Shown here: piece by piece, positions 55,729-64,000 of the stretch | Numbering within the stretch: position 1 is the first letter of the stretch | Layout of the letters: each line of letters opens with the position of its first letter | NCBI GenBank assembly: GCA_018857735.1 | Contig: JABMCL010003792.1 | Span: 312,001 to 376,000, forward strand | Direction: 5' to 3' | Origin: Alviniconcha marisindica | Taxonomy: Eukaryota; Mollusca; Gastropoda; Provannidae | Length of the DNA stretch: 64,000 nt | The notes under the pieces: generated by a model | What the model was told of the DNA's origin: nothing | What the model saw: only the letters and a program-made list of their open reading frames with translations | The model's database searches: none | Translations under genes and position numbers: made by a program

Positions 55729-56137
55729 GTCTCTGTGTCTCAGTCTCTCTCTCCCCCCCCCTCTCTCTGCCTCTCTCTCTCTCTCTCTCTCCCCGCCCCC
55801 TCTGATAGCTGATCACTGGCTTCTTGACTCTGCACTGCTTCTTCCTTTTTATTTATCACCATTTCCTTCACATCCTGTTACCTACCTGTTGTTCTAACAG
55901 CAAGATTTCTCTGTCTGTCCTCAGAAAAAGGATGACGTGTTCATCATCGGGAAGAAGCTGACAGTTGCAGACATCACCGTCTTCTGTCGTCTGAGCTTTC
56001 TCTCAGGGCTGGGCGTGCTGCCCAAGAAGAATTACGAGACGGTGACTGTCTGGTTGGAAGACCTCAAGGAGAGCAGGCCCCACTTCCTCGCCATCGGCAA
56101 GGCCATCTCGGACATGTTTAGCAAGCTGAACGCTTGA
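37814..56137 (+). CDS. Two-module glutathione-S-transferase-fold protein
   Basis: Exons join(37814-37881, 38416-38524, 40605-40703, 41396-41545, 43902-44029, 44678-44786, 45691-45959, 46944-47088, 47846-48005, 49093-49222, 51089-51181, 54896-55049, 55925-56137) give 1827 bp, 608 residues, all phases compatible. Module 1 (about 32-290) has LYNNEVSPCARRVHMTLLEKG, cis-Pro loop KKVPAI (P84), Glu-Ser motif FESN (E101-S102) and C-terminal helical motif FTSADLS. Module 2 (about 335-608) has VADCPCCPECWQIKLLLCEKG, a thioredoxin-like half without the cis-Pro or Glu-Ser residues, and LTVADIT. Substrate and pathway are unknown. Two-module GST proteins are known elsewhere (trypanosomatid Tc52/TDR1), but orthology is not claimed. 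The N-terminus MGLVLS fits an N-myristoylation signal. Confidence 0.88.
38416..38524 (+). CDS. Tandem GST exon 2
   Basis: Acceptor GTTTCAG, then ERFTPLPGITLYNNEVSPC and ARRVHMTLLEKGMKFRK, donor GTAAGT. This is the first beta strand and active-site helix of module 1; Cys42 is in the SPCA motif. Confidence 0.92.
38820..40230. repeat. About 32-bp minisatellite, over 40 copies
   Basis: Unit CACACCACTCTTTCATTTCA plus ACTGCCAAGAGA with many variants, filling tandem GST intron 2. Open frames here are repeat artefacts. Confidence 0.95.
40605..40703 (+). CDS. Tandem GST exon 3
   Basis: 99 bp: VEVDLMKGEQLSAEYQHVCP, then NKKVPAIAFVDVP. Contains the VPA cis-Pro loop of the glutathione site. Donor GTGAGT. 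The exon end plus donor is repeated once in the intron near 40825. Confidence 0.92.
40822..40885 (+). repeat. Single duplicate of tandem GST exon 3 end plus donor
   Basis: GCCTGCCATTGCCTTTGTCG, TTGTGCCTGTGAGTATG copies the real exon end (GCCCGCCATTGCCTTTGTCG, ACGTGCCT) and donor GTGAGTATG at 40675-40712. The following TTGTACTGGTTAGGC is shared as well. Confidence 0.85.
41085..41290. repeat. Minisatellite, about 39-57-bp unit
   Basis: Four copies of GTTGGAAGTTATGACAGTTA with CTTGCATTCGCTGAGCTG. Intronic. Confidence 0.85.
41396..41545 (+). CDS. Tandem GST exon 4
   Basis: 150 bp: GVEDGFLFESNVITEFLDSD to WQDWELGLVD. E101-S102 is the gamma-glutamyl-binding motif. Acceptor TTGGCAG and donor GTAACT. 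Confidence 0.93.
42140..43720. repeat. About 27-bp minisatellite, over 50 copies
   Basis: Unit AACTGTGAATGAGTACCCTC plus TGTAGTT; later copies (43320 on) have a longer unit with CTTCATTGCCAAAGTTCACT. Fills intron 4 of the tandem GST gene. Confidence 0.95.
43902..44029 (+). CDS. Tandem GST exon 5
   Basis: Encodes DFVPFVYSNLLPFVYQLIFG to SPAKREHLS plus two bases. Acceptor TGTGCAG and donor GTAGGT. The last bases and the donor are duplicated downstream as an array. Confidence 0.9.
44005..44280 (+). repeat. Array of tandem GST exon 5 end plus donor
   Basis: The exon end CCTGCCAAGAGAGAACATTT, GTCCAA and donor GTAGGTC are followed by four to five copies such as CCTGCCCAAAGGGAACATTG, GTCCAAGTAGGTCTGG, at about 40-58-base spacing. 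Confidence 0.88.
44678..44786 (+). CDS. Tandem GST exon 6
   Basis: Completes an Asn codon, then VYDASLKTPSELKQHAIICY to LEGREFL. Acceptor CTTGCAG and donor GTTTGT. Confidence 0.9.
45691..45959 (+). CDS. Tandem GST exon 7
   Basis: Encodes VGDSFTSADLSVLPRVAMYN to LDGSLCVE plus CA, donor GTAAGT. Read-through meets TAA at once (CAG TAA), so retention of the intron would give a single-module protein ending at Gln311. A hydrophobic stretch, SLMSILIPKLLGSSWAIAIG, follows the helical domain. Confidence 0.9.
45937..46215 (+). repeat. Array of tandem GST exon 7 end plus donor
   Basis: GGTCCTTGTGTGTGGAGCA with GTAAGT is the real exon end and donor at 45959. It is followed by about nine further copies at 24-36-base spacing, most with an intact GTAAG. 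Confidence 0.92.
46944..47088 (+). CDS. Tandem GST exon 8 (second thioredoxin-like start)
   Basis: Acceptor GTTTGCAG at 46941-46943 gives the only open, phase-compatible reading: ALSQLPADMGDNPGWKSA, then GVLVADCPCCPECWQIKLLL, CEK, donor GTGGGC. It supplies the beta-alpha start of module 2, equivalent to exon 2 in module 1. Cysteines at residues 343, 345, 346, 349 and 357. Confidence 0.85.
47292..47631. mobile_element. MITE with terminal inverted repeats
   Basis: TATCCCAGTAAACATGC at the left and GCATGTTTACTGGGATA at the right, extended by GGATCTGAT / ATCAGATCC. About 340 bp, with possible TA target duplication, no transposase. Lies in the intron after tandem GST exon 8. Confidence 0.85.
47846..48005 (+). 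CDS. Tandem GST exon 9
   Basis: Encodes GVKYTTFTLPHQDVVGHW to VLDYLDATFSQDAP. Acceptor TGTCTAG and donor GTGAGT. It corresponds to exons 3-4 of module 1, but the cis-Pro and Glu-Ser residues are replaced by Gly and Gly-Ile. Confidence 0.88.
48175..48500. repeat. Minisatellite, about 70-bp unit
   Basis: Four to five units of GAAAATCAGAAAATCCAAGC, TTAAAAGTCCTTGAAT and TCCAGGCAAAATACTT. Intronic, tandem GST. Confidence 0.85.
49093..49222 (+). CDS. Tandem GST exon 10
   Basis: Encodes RLFPKDPLERAKVQSWQAWE to LVSHFVAQ plus two bases; compare WERAQVKMWQDWE in module 1. Acceptor TTTTCAG and donor GTAAAG. The exon end seeds a 1.4-kb array. Confidence 0.92.
49207..50620 (+). repeat. Array of tandem GST exon 10 end plus mutated donor
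   Basis: The real junction is GGCACAGAG then GTAAAGCTGTTTGATTGAAC. Over 30 downstream units of 33-50 bases read ACCACAGAGATAAAACTG with TGAATGAGGTCTGAGTT. In most units the donor GT is AT; a few near the start and end keep GGTAAAAC. Confidence 0.9.
51089..51181 (+). CDS. Tandem GST exon 11
   Basis: 93 bp: RYAHDLPELYKLSKDPQYQS to QCFIC plus GG. Acceptor TTTTTAG and donor GTAAGT. Confidence 0.9.
51190..52395. repeat. Minisatellite, about 26-bp unit
   Basis: Many copies of CTGTATGACAGTGGAATGCT and GTTGGC, decaying after 51900. Starts soon after the exon 11 donor, but I do not see exon bases in the unit. Contains a short LINE-like tail near 52255-52305. Confidence 0.9.
52396..54895 (+). repeat. 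2.5-kb array of the tandem GST exon 12 acceptor
   Basis: About 50 units, typically 46 bases, reading CTGTCTCTGTTTCAG then CCAGGTCAGTCATGGTGACT and GTAACATTATG. The true junction at 54896 (CTGTTTCAG / CCTGGTCAGTCGTGGTGACT) ends the array. Each unit carries a polypyrimidine tract and AG, and also a donor-like CAGGTCAGT. Confidence 0.95.
54896..55049 (+). CDS. Tandem GST exon 12
   Basis: Completes Gly, then LVSRGDSSNVLEEVRKERGE to RLKHLDAELK. Acceptor CTGTTTCAG and donor GTAGAC. About 50 near copies of its acceptor and first 20 bases precede it; this one is real because only here does the frame stay open into ATEAMKHQNHW. Confidence 0.9.
55263..55350. repeat. (CT)n microsatellite
   Basis: Continuous CT in the last tandem GST intron. 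Confidence 0.98.
55520..55801. repeat. (CT)n / (CTGT)n compound microsatellite
   Basis: CT runs interrupted by TGTCTGTCTGTCTG and CCCC. Ends 123 bases before the last exon; adds a long pyrimidine tract upstream of the acceptor. Confidence 0.97.
55925..56137 (+). CDS. Tandem GST exon 13, terminal
   Basis: Encodes KKDDVFIIGKKLTVADITVF to MFSKLNA, stop TGA at 56135-56137. LTVADI is the conserved GST helix-6 capping motif. Acceptor GTCCTCAG. Confidence 0.94.
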   Translation, partial: KKDDVFIIGKKLTVADITVFCRLSFLSGLGVLPKKNYETVTVWLEDLKESRPHFLAIGKAISDMFSKLNA

Positions 56138-56170
56138 TCTCCGGAGGCCACAGCACAGAGCTGTTCGACA

Positions 56171-56292
56171 GATTGAACTATGGCCTCCAGCAGAACATTT
56201 ATCGCATAAAAGAAAATAAATAATCCGAAATAGATTGAACTTTGGCCTACCACAGAACATTTATCGCATAAAAGAAAATAAATAATCAGAAA
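56171..56292 (+). repeat. Duplicated 62-bp 3' UTR segment with polyadenylation signal
   Basis: Two direct copies, differing at only a few bases, begin GATTGAACT and include AATAAA at 56215-56220 and 56277-56282. They lie 34 bases after the tandem GST stop, so either could direct cleavage. Confidence 0.85.
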
Positions 56293-56874
56293 TAGAACAA
56301 GGCCTAGACCTCTGATTTGACTGGCTGTTCTTTGTGCATGTATTGTCAGTGATAATTACTAACTGCATGCTTTTGACACTAGTAAGCCATTTGTCAAAAC
56401 ACACGAGGGTTATTTCAACATAATTACTAATAATCTGAACATAATGACTAATTATCTCTACATAGTTAGTAAATACGTCTTTTGATGCTCAGTTCCAATG
56501 GTTTGTGTCAAATATGCAAACTTAATAATTATGTGCACATAATTAGTAACTGTGTGCACAGGATTACTAATTATGAGCCTTTTGTGCTGCTTCCAACTTG
56601 CATCAAAAGTACATAATGACAATTATGTGGAGACATAATCAGTAATTATGTGCCCATAATTGTAATTGCACGGAATTATTCATGTGTCCTGTGATGCTAG
56701 TAAAAGTGCAATAATTTGACTTAAGTAAAAGAGCTGTAATTCAAGAATGTTGTAATTGTATATATGAGGCATATATTTTTATATTGTAGTGTTTACTATT
56801 GTAGTGTGTATGTATGCAGGCTGACATCTGGCTTGCAATAATGCTTTGCAGAATTCCTCACTTTTATTACTGTG

Positions 56875-57180
56875 CTTGGGGCAAAGTAGATTTGATTGAG
56901 TCAGTGTATTTTGAACATACACTTGGGGTGAAGTGTAAATTTGACTGAGTCAATGTATTTTGAACATGTATACACATGGGGTAAAGTGTAAATTTGACTG
57001 AGTCAGTGTATTTTGAACATACACTCAGGGTAAAGTGTAAATTTTACTGAGTTAGTGTATTTTGAACATACACTTGGGGTAAAGTGTAAATTTTACTGAG
57101 TCAGTGTATTTTGAACATACACTTAGGGTCAAGTGTAAATTTTTACTGAGTCGGTGTATTTTGAGAATGCACTTGGGCAA
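56875..57180. repeat. About 50-bp minisatellite, 6 copies
   Basis: Unit GGGGTAAAGTGTAAATTTGA, CTGAGTCAGTGTATTTTGAACA. Downstream of the tandem GST gene. Confidence 0.95.
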
Positions 57181-57189
57181 AGTGAGGAT

Positions 57190-58125
57190 TTGCATGCATG
57201 TCTGAAGTGACCTTTACTTTGTTGGAAAAGATTTGTTATTAATGTTTTTGATCCCAAGTGACCTTTATTCTGTTGGAGAAGATTTGTTATTGATGTTTTT
57301 GATCCTAAGTGACTTTCACTCTGTTGGAGAGAATTTGTTACTTATGTTTTTGATCCTAATGACTTTTACTCTGTTGGAGAGGATTTGTTATTGTTTTTGA
57401 TCCTAATGACTTTTACTCTGTTGGAGAGGATTTGTTACTTATGTTTTTGATCCTAATGACTTGTACTCTGTTGGAGAAGATTTGTTATTAATGTTTTTGA
57501 TCCAAATGACTTTTACTCTGTTGGAGAAGATGTATTGCTTTTGATCCAAATGACTTTTACTCTGTTGGAGAGGATTTGTTATTGTTTTTGATCCAAATGA
57601 CTTTTACTCTGTTGGAGAGGATTTGTTATTAAAGTTTTTGATCCTAATGACTTTTACTCTGTTGGAGAAGATTTGTTATGAAGATTTTTGATCCTAATGA
57701 CTTTTACTCTGTTGGAGAAGATGTAATGTTTTTGATCCTAATGACTTTTTCTCTGTTGGAGAAGATGTAATGTTTCTGATCCTAATGACTTTTACTCTGT
57801 TGGAGAAGATTTATGTTTTTGATCCTAATGACTTTTACTCTGTTGGAGAAGATGTAATGTTTTTGATCCTAATGACTTTTACTCTGTTGGAGAAGATGTA
57901 ATGTTTTTGATCCTAATGACTTTTACTCTGTTGGAGAAGATGTGATGTTTTTGATCCTAATGACTTTTACTCTGTTGGAGAGGATTTGTTATTGTTGTTG
58001 TTTTTACACTAAGTGGCCTTTAGTCTGTTGGAGAAGGTTTGTACTTGTTGTTTTTATTCTAAGTGACCTTTAGTTTGTTGGAAAAGATTTGTTCTTGATG
58101 TTTTTGATCCTGATTGCTGCTGCAG
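57190..58125. repeat. Minisatellite, 37-50-bp unit, about 20 copies
   Basis: Unit TTTTTGATCCTAATGACTTT, TACTCTGTTGGAGAAGAT with variable spacer. Confidence 0.95.
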
Positions 58126-58138
58126 TTGTTGTCTTTTT

Positions 58139-58139
<1 letters not shown>

Positions 58140-58217
<78 letters not shown>
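58140..58217. repeat. (CT)n microsatellite
   Basis: About 78 bases of CT. Confidence 0.98.
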
Positions 58218-58219
<2 letters not shown>

Positions 58220-58494
58220 TTAAAATCATGTACAGTGTTGAGTGGTGAATTTAATCCACTCTTGAATTGTTTCTTACAGCAACAGGGTAGTCTGATCTCT
58301 GTAGCCTTGGCTACTTAGCTGGGCACAAATAGATCTCATTTTAACATGGCAGCCAGCATTCATATTTTTCCCGGTACAAGTGTGAAAGAATCAACTGTTT
58401 TCTTGAGAGAGTTGTCATAAAATGTTTGTGATAGCTGCATATTTTTGTTGATTCAGATTTTTCTTTGGTGTTAGGACAGTGTCACCTGACATGT

Positions 58495-59265
58495 GCGACC
58501 TCTGTATCGACAGTTCCCCTGTCTGGTCACATCTGTGTTACCGGGACTGGGTCTTTTTTCTTGTGGGCATTGTTACAAACATGAGTCTGGTCACAGCTGT
58601 GTTACTGGGACTAGTTTTTTTCTTTCTTGTGGGCAATGTGTTACAGACATGAGTCTGGTTACATCTGTGTTACTGGGACTGGGTCTTTTTTCTTTTCTTG
58701 CGGGCAATGTGTTACAGACACAAGTCTGGTCACATCTGTGTTACTGGGACTGGATCTTTTTTCGTGTGGGCACTATATCACATCTGTGTTACTGGGACTG
58801 GGTCTTTTTTTCTTGTGGGCACTTATATCACATCTGTGTTACTGGGACTGGGTCTTTTTTTCTTGTGGGCACTATATCACATCTGTGTTATTGGGACTGG
58901 GTCTTTTTTTCTTGTGGGCACTATATCACATCTGTGTTACTGGGACAGGGTCTTTTTTTTTCTTGTGGGCACTATATCACATCTGTGTTACTGGGACTGG
59001 GTCTTTTTTTCTTGTGGGCACTATATCACAGCTGTGTTACTGGGACTGGGTCTTTTTTTCTTGTGGGCACTATATCACATCTGTGTTACTGGGACGGGGT
59101 CTTTTTTCGTGTGGGCACAATTAGAGACATGAGTCTGGTCACTCTCATGTTACTGGAACTAGGTCTTTTTTCTTGTGGTATTGTGGGCGCTGTATTACAA
59201 ACATGAGCCTGGTTCTGTCTGTGTTACTGGGACTAGGTCTTTTTTATGTGCGGCTTTGTGGGCAC
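58495..59265. repeat. Minisatellite, about 48-75-bp unit
   Basis: About 14 copies of CATCTGTGTTACTGGGACTG, GGTCTTTTTTTCTTGTGGGC. Long Cys/Trp-rich frames (144-237 codons) here are repeat artefacts. Confidence 0.93.
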
Positions 59266-59489
59266 TGTAGACACTAGTTTTTCCCGTCTGTAGATGAAAT
59301 TTTGTCAGCTCAGGAGCAACAGGGGTCATCACTGAGAAGAGAGAAATGTACAGATTGTATTTGAGTACTTTCTAGGGTATTTTGAGGTTGGGGGTGGGGG
59401 GTGACAGATATGTGAAAAACATTCAGCTTCGCCCCCTGAACACCATTCATATTTTTTGTCAAAACTGGTATTTCCGAAACTGCCTGGTA

Positions 59490-59807
59490 TTAACCCATTC
59501 ACTGCCCCAGCCCATGCATCATCCAGACTGAAAAGTGCACACAAAGGCCTGCAAATGGAAAGTGATCCACGTCTATTGGGCAGTTCAGGCAGGGTTGTTA
59601 ACTCCCTTGATTTTTGCCCGGCATCGCTTAAGTCCCTTGGCTACTTTTACTCCTTACTACAAGCCTCCTTTCAACCAGTGCATTTGATGCAAATTGGCCT
59701 TCCCCATGCTGAAACTAGTCTACTAAAAGCCAAAGGATTTCAGATTTCACATTATTTTTACTGCCCAGCATGTGGTGTTCATGCCTGCACAGCAGTGAAG
59801 GGGTTAA
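59490..59807. mobile_element. piggyBac-type MITE
   Basis: Left end TTAACCCATTCACTGC and right end GCAGTGAAGGGGTTAA, inverted with one mismatch. Flanked by TTAA, the piggyBac target site, with CCC termini. About 318 bp, non-coding. A decayed relative of its right half is at about 60230-60300. Confidence 0.8.
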
Positions 59808-60064
59808 CCTTTTTTTTCAGAAATTCTGGTCATCTTACCTGAGCATGGGGTATGCAGTAAACCAGCCGTGGCTACCACAGTGTGCAGTGTTCCGTTGTTG
59901 ACCTGTTAGTAGATAACTTGTTTGTTTTTTATGCCCAGTCAGCCAGTATGGCTATATCATGGCAATGACCTGTTAGTATTGGAGTGTTATGGGGAATAAA
60001 AAGAACCACACTGAGCTCAAACTTAGCCCCACCTCTTTCCTCCACAAGCCTCTTTTTATATGCT

Positions 60065-60142
<78 letters not shown>
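60065..60142. repeat. (TA)n(GA)n compound microsatellite
   Basis: TA repeats to 60085, then GA to 60142. Confidence 0.97.
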
Positions 60143-60145
<3 letters not shown>

Positions 60146-60429
60146 CGTTTTACTCAAAATATTTGCCCATCCTGGGGCTTTTATAATATATAAAATACCA
60201 ATGTTTTATTTTATGTTTGTTCACAGCAAGGTGATATTAATTTCACATTTTACTGCATGTGGCATTCATGTACGCTCGGCAGCGATGGGGTTTTCACAAT
60301 GGAAGACAATGGAAGTAGCTGCTGATGGCAGGTTCTGATGCTACAGGTATGTATGACAGGTGTTACATGTTGTGACTGTAAAAGGTGCATGACATGCCTT
60401 ATCCATAAAAGGTAGAGCATGCCTACTGC

Positions 60430-60600
60430 CTAGTTCAGGAGCTGTGTGAGAGTCGAGGTGGCCATCCTGGGCTGTCCGTCCTAACGAGCCTTCTGGTTTC
60501 CGTGGACATAAAGCTATATTGAACCGTGCTTCGGCATTGGTCACAGCTTGTCCCCAATATGTCAACTGACATCTGAGGACATTAAGCAACACTTCATCAT
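60430..60600 (+). mobile_element. Interspersed SINE-like repeat, copy 2
   Basis: Near-identical to 1838-2010 (TCAGGAGCTGTGTGAGAGTC, CTTCTGGTTTCCGTGGAC, CATCTGAGGACATTAAGCA). High similarity suggests recent activity of the family. Confidence 0.8.
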
Positions 60601-60839
60601 CACTGACATACTTGGAGACATTATATGGGGTCTTTTTCAGCCCCATCTAACTTTGTGATGTTCTGTGCTTTTGGGGCACATTGTTGATGGACTGGGATAA
60701 TGTCATACTGGTGGTATTACACATTGTTTGTACTGACTTGTAAGAAGTGTAGACATTGCCACAGCCACTAGAAATACATCATTTATCTATCTTAATGTGT
60801 GGTTTGTTTTTGTTCTCAGATGTGTGTACACATACATGC

Positions 60840-61145
60840 ACACCTATGCATGCACATACACACATCACACACATACGGAGGCAGAAAGAGAAAAACATAG
60901 TTTTACACCTACGCATGCACATACACACATCACACACATACAGAGGCAGAAAGAGAAAAACACAGTTTTACACCTACGCATGCACATACACACATATGGA
61001 GGCAGAAAGAGAAAAACATAGTTTTACACCTACGCATGCACATACAAACATACGGAGGCAGAAAGGGAAAAATATAGTTTTACACCTACGCATGCACATA
61101 CACACATCACACACATACGGAGGCAGAAAGAGAAAAACATAGTTT
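60840..61145. repeat. About 60-bp minisatellite, 5 copies
   Basis: Unit ACACCTACGCATGCACATAC, GGAGGCAGAAAGAGAAAAAC, ATAGTTTT, with variable CACACATCACACACATA. Confidence 0.95.
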
Positions 61146-62040
61146 ATTTCTTCAATGTGACATACATACATGTATACGCAAATACCAGTATCTAAAACAA
61201 TATGCTGTTATGTGTGAGCCTTGAAACAAAAACCTAAGATCAAAACGCTTTTTCCAAGATAAGACCTCAACCAAACCAAATGAGTAAGTGGAATCAACCC
61301 AATGTCTTACAATAAAGCTGTTGTCACAATTCTACAGGCAACTGCTCTTCAAACTTTCGCCGCAATTTTGCAAGGAAGACAACCCCACCCCAACAGACAA
61401 AAAACAGATCTGTTTGGGTGATCCCCCTTAGATTCCGGTTTGTAGACGGCAAACAATTAGTTGACTGTGTGGGTTTTTTGGGGGGGATGTGAACACCGGC
61501 ACTGCCCCGTGCATTACCATCCTACTTGTTGCTGCTGTTTATTTAATTACTGATGGTAGTCTTAAAGCAGCAATAACAAAAATGATACATACATTTCTTT
61601 TACAACAGAAAAAAACAGAAGAAATCCATGTTTCAGATTGTTATTTGTACAAACACAAGTCTCTGAAGTTATCAAATATAAGTAGCATAGGGTCAGACTA
61701 TAGAATAAATTGCGAAATTTTGCAAAAAAAGACACATACAAACTTTGCGTTCTCATATTTTATGACAACAAATTGTTTTCACCAGAAGCCCAGTGCGGAT
61801 GAACACATCAAAACACATTCTGCCACATTTATATTTTTTGAGTTTTCATGTATAGGATTATTATTACCATATTATTTATCACTTTTATATAGCGCTCTTC
61901 TCTGTTCTCAAGCAGACTCACAGTGCTTCACATGTTTTAGTGCAAGCTGGGTTATTTTAATCTTTCCATAATCCACCAAACATATATATATATATATATA
62001 CATAAATATTGGTAGGGGTAAGTCTTGCAAAATGCAAAAT
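61146..62040. other. Unassigned sequence, A/T-rich
   Basis: No exon recognised on either strand. The 160-codon plus-strand frame at 61489-61971 shows no family motif. 61880-61935 (TATATAGCGCTCTTCTCTG, ACTCACAGTGCTTCAC) looks like the end of a dispersed repeat. Confidence 0.4.
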
Positions 62041-62059
62041 GTTAGTGAATGCAACTGTC

Positions 62060-62350
62060 TTCCAGTACGGCACATTGGATCTTCTCACCAGTGCTTTCGA
62101 TGATCATAGACATACAAACATTTGGGTAGTTCATTCAATGCACCAGTGCTTTCCATGATCATAGACATACAAACATTTGGGTAGTTCATTCAATGCACCA
62201 GTGCTTTCCATGATCATAGACATACAAAACATTTGGGTAGTTCATTCAATGCACCAGTGCTTTCCATGATCATAGACATACAAACATTTGGGTAGTTCTT
62301 TCAATACACCATTGCTTGTCATAGTCAGTCATACAAACATTTGGGTAGTT
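62060..62350. repeat. About 63-bp minisatellite, 5 copies
   Basis: Unit CACCAGTGCTTTCCATGATC, ATAGACATACAAACATTTGG, GTAGTTCATTCAATG. Confidence 0.95.
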
Positions 62351-62359
62351 CTGTAAGTG

Positions 62360-63320
62360 CATAGCTGTCAACCCATTTTGGGAGTAAACCTTAGTCCAGA
62401 GTTTGTGAACCTGTATTTCCCTTATGCAGGCCAGGGTCTTCTGTTTTTTCTCTGATGGCAGCGGCATTTTGAATTCCAACTGGCACGTGTGGCAGTGGAA
62501 GGAAGAAGCAATGTTGTGCTAAATATGCAGGCACAACTTCAAATCTCACTTCCGACGAGATTTCTAGCCTATTGCACTTGGCCAGTCAGTGTGAATTTGG
62601 CGATGGCATGTGGCAGCTGCTTGTCTGAGTTTTTCAGTCTTTTTGCTCAGTTTAAAACAACAAAATCTCATGAAAATTATGTTTTCCCTTATCCATTTTC
62701 CAATATGGCCACATCCCCCCAAATTAATGAGAAAAAAAAGTATTTTATATTGGTAAACTGTATGGGTTGACAGGTATGTAAGTGCTTCCTATTGCGTAGC
62801 GACATAAGGCCAAGTCACACAACCTATCCTCCATACAGGGCTAAGAGTCGTTATACAGTTCCACATCCAAACATCATGCATCACCGTTTCTGATTCTCTA
62901 ATACAGGAAACCCACACTGGCGTGACAATCAGAACATGCTCTGTTTCATCCATGCAACACTCGTATACATCGTGACTCGTCAGAGCACTTGTAGCGCACC
63001 ATGCCTCGGCAGGTGTGTTTTGAAGAATGGAGTCGAGAACAGCCTTTTTGCGTCGGCTGAAATTTATTTCAGTCTTCGTTTACATAACACGGTTGTCCCG
63101 CGGCTTGTTCAAGACCACTTTTTTGAGTTGTGATGGTAAGTTTGTTTGGCGCAAAGCTTTGCACTTTGCTGTGCTTTCTGTCTTCACACAGCTGGTCTGG
63201 AGGTGGAGGGAGGGGGCCTCGTATGCTGCAGACCGACGACTTGCAACATGCGGCGGTCAGTGTGCTTCAAGCTGATTCACGTGACAGCGTCAGTTCACTG
63301 ACTCAGACATACAAGTAGGA
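62360..63320. other. Unassigned sequence
   Basis: No gene recognised. The open frames (82-93 codons) have no motif. The stretch around 63020-63260 is somewhat more CG-containing than its flanks and could be an exon or promoter of a gene beyond the window, but I cannot support it. Confidence 0.3.
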
Positions 63321-63324
63321 TGAC

Positions 63325-63470
63325 CAAGTATCTTGGCTTTAGTGCACAAGCACTTGCGGTAGCAACATTATGCTACATGGTCTTAGTGCACAAGCACTTG
63401 TGGTAGCAACATTATGCTACATGGTCTTAGTGCACAAGCATTTGTGCTAACAACATTATGCCCAAAATAT
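63325..63470. repeat. 52-bp minisatellite, 3 copies
   Basis: Unit TTAGTGCACAAGCACTTGTG, GTAGCAACATTATGCTACAT; each unit holds a short palindrome (GTAGCA..TGCTAC). Confidence 0.93.
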
Positions 63471-63540
63471 AAATACCTCTCTCCTGCAGAAACAGAAACA
63501 AACTCCTATTATCTTGCATGTATGTGTTAATGGCACTGAA

Positions 63541-63624
63541 CCCCCCCCCCCCCCCCACACACACACAACACACCCCTAACCACTGCCCACTCCCTTCCCC
63601 ACCCCCATCTCTCTCGCGCTCTCT

Positions 63625-63683
<59 letters not shown>
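63541..63683. repeat. Poly-C and (CT)n tracts
   Basis: 16 C at 63541-63556, then CT repeats from about 63608 to 63683. Confidence 0.97.
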
Positions 63684-63686
<3 letters not shown>

Positions 63687-63734
63687 CAAACACCAACTTG
63701 AATGTTCTCATACATTGATCTGAATCTTTGCTTC

Positions 63735-63870
63735 GTAAGTCATTCAGTCTTCAATATGTTTTGCAAGTCATTCAGTCTTGTTCTCTTTGTTCCGCAAGTC
63801 ATTCAGTCTTGTTCTCTTTGTTCCGCAAGTCATTCAGTCTTGATCTCCCTGTTTTGCAAGCCATTCAGTT
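63735..63870. repeat. 31-bp minisatellite, 4 copies, followed by poly-G
   Basis: Unit GCAAGTCATTCAGTCTTGTT, CTCTTTGTTCC; then a G tract to 63902. Confidence 0.93.
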
Positions 63871-64000
63871 GGGGGTGGGGGGGTGGGGGGGGGGGGGGGG
63901 GGGTGAGATCTGAGACAAAGCTGACTGATGTTCAGTCTTGATCATGTCGTTTTGCACTTCTCCAAGTCTGGCTGGTCCAACAGTTTTTCAGGCTCGGTGC

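Noticed and set aside
58493..59206. 237-codon Cys/Trp-rich frame
   Set aside because: Frame maintained by a tandem repeat of about 48 bases; no homology recognised.
61489..61971. 160-codon plus-strand frame
   Set aside because: A/T-rich, ordinary codon pattern absent, no recognised motif, and it runs into a dispersed-repeat end.

Overview
This is a eukaryotic genomic window. It has intron-rich genes with GT-AG introns, no operons, long microsatellites and very abundant minisatellites. The proteins are animal-like. The interspersed repeats and the CA/GA/poly-C-rich texture resemble marine molluscs, probably a gastropod, but that assignment is inference. All gene calls come from reading exons, phases and splice sites by eye; no database search was run.

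Three genes are supported. (1) ALDH6A1 (methylmalonate-semialdehyde dehydrogenase), + strand, positions 351-9402: the last 8 coding exons (341 residues); the 5' part lies upstream of the window. (2) APLF (aprataxin and PNK-like factor, a DNA double-strand-break repair scaffold and histone chaperone), - strand, 36788 down to 19248: 12 coding exons, 663 residues, all phases compatible. It has an FHA domain, a Ku-binding motif, a long acidic/basic middle region, one PBZ zinc finger and an acidic C-terminus. (3) A two-module glutathione-S-transferase-fold protein, + strand, 37814-56137: 13 coding exons, 608 residues. ALDH6A1 and APLF converge. APLF and the tandem GST gene are head to head, with start codons about 1.0 kb apart. 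No gene was recognised between 56.3 and 64 kb, which holds minisatellites, microsatellites, a SINE-like copy and a piggyBac-type MITE.

The most striking observation is that at least nine splice junctions in the three genes have adjacent tandem duplications whose repeat unit contains the splice site plus flanking exon bases. Acceptor-type arrays are at ALDH6A1 1334, ALDH6A1 9298 (degenerate), APLF 33222 and GST 54896. Donor-type arrays are at APLF 27956 and at GST 40703, 44029, 45959 and 49222. Some arrays keep intact decoy splice sites: 15 near-identical acceptors before APLF exon 3, and about 50 before GST exon 12. In another (GST exon 10) most copies have lost the donor GT. This suggests minisatellites seeded at exon/intron boundaries, which I have not seen described as a recurrent feature.

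Other points of interest are repeated D-D-D-F-type acidic motifs in APLF, a second GST module that lost its glutathione-site signature but has a Cys-rich CPCCPEC motif, a perfect 37-bp inverted repeat in an APLF intron, and a duplicated polyadenylation signal in the GST 3' UTR.
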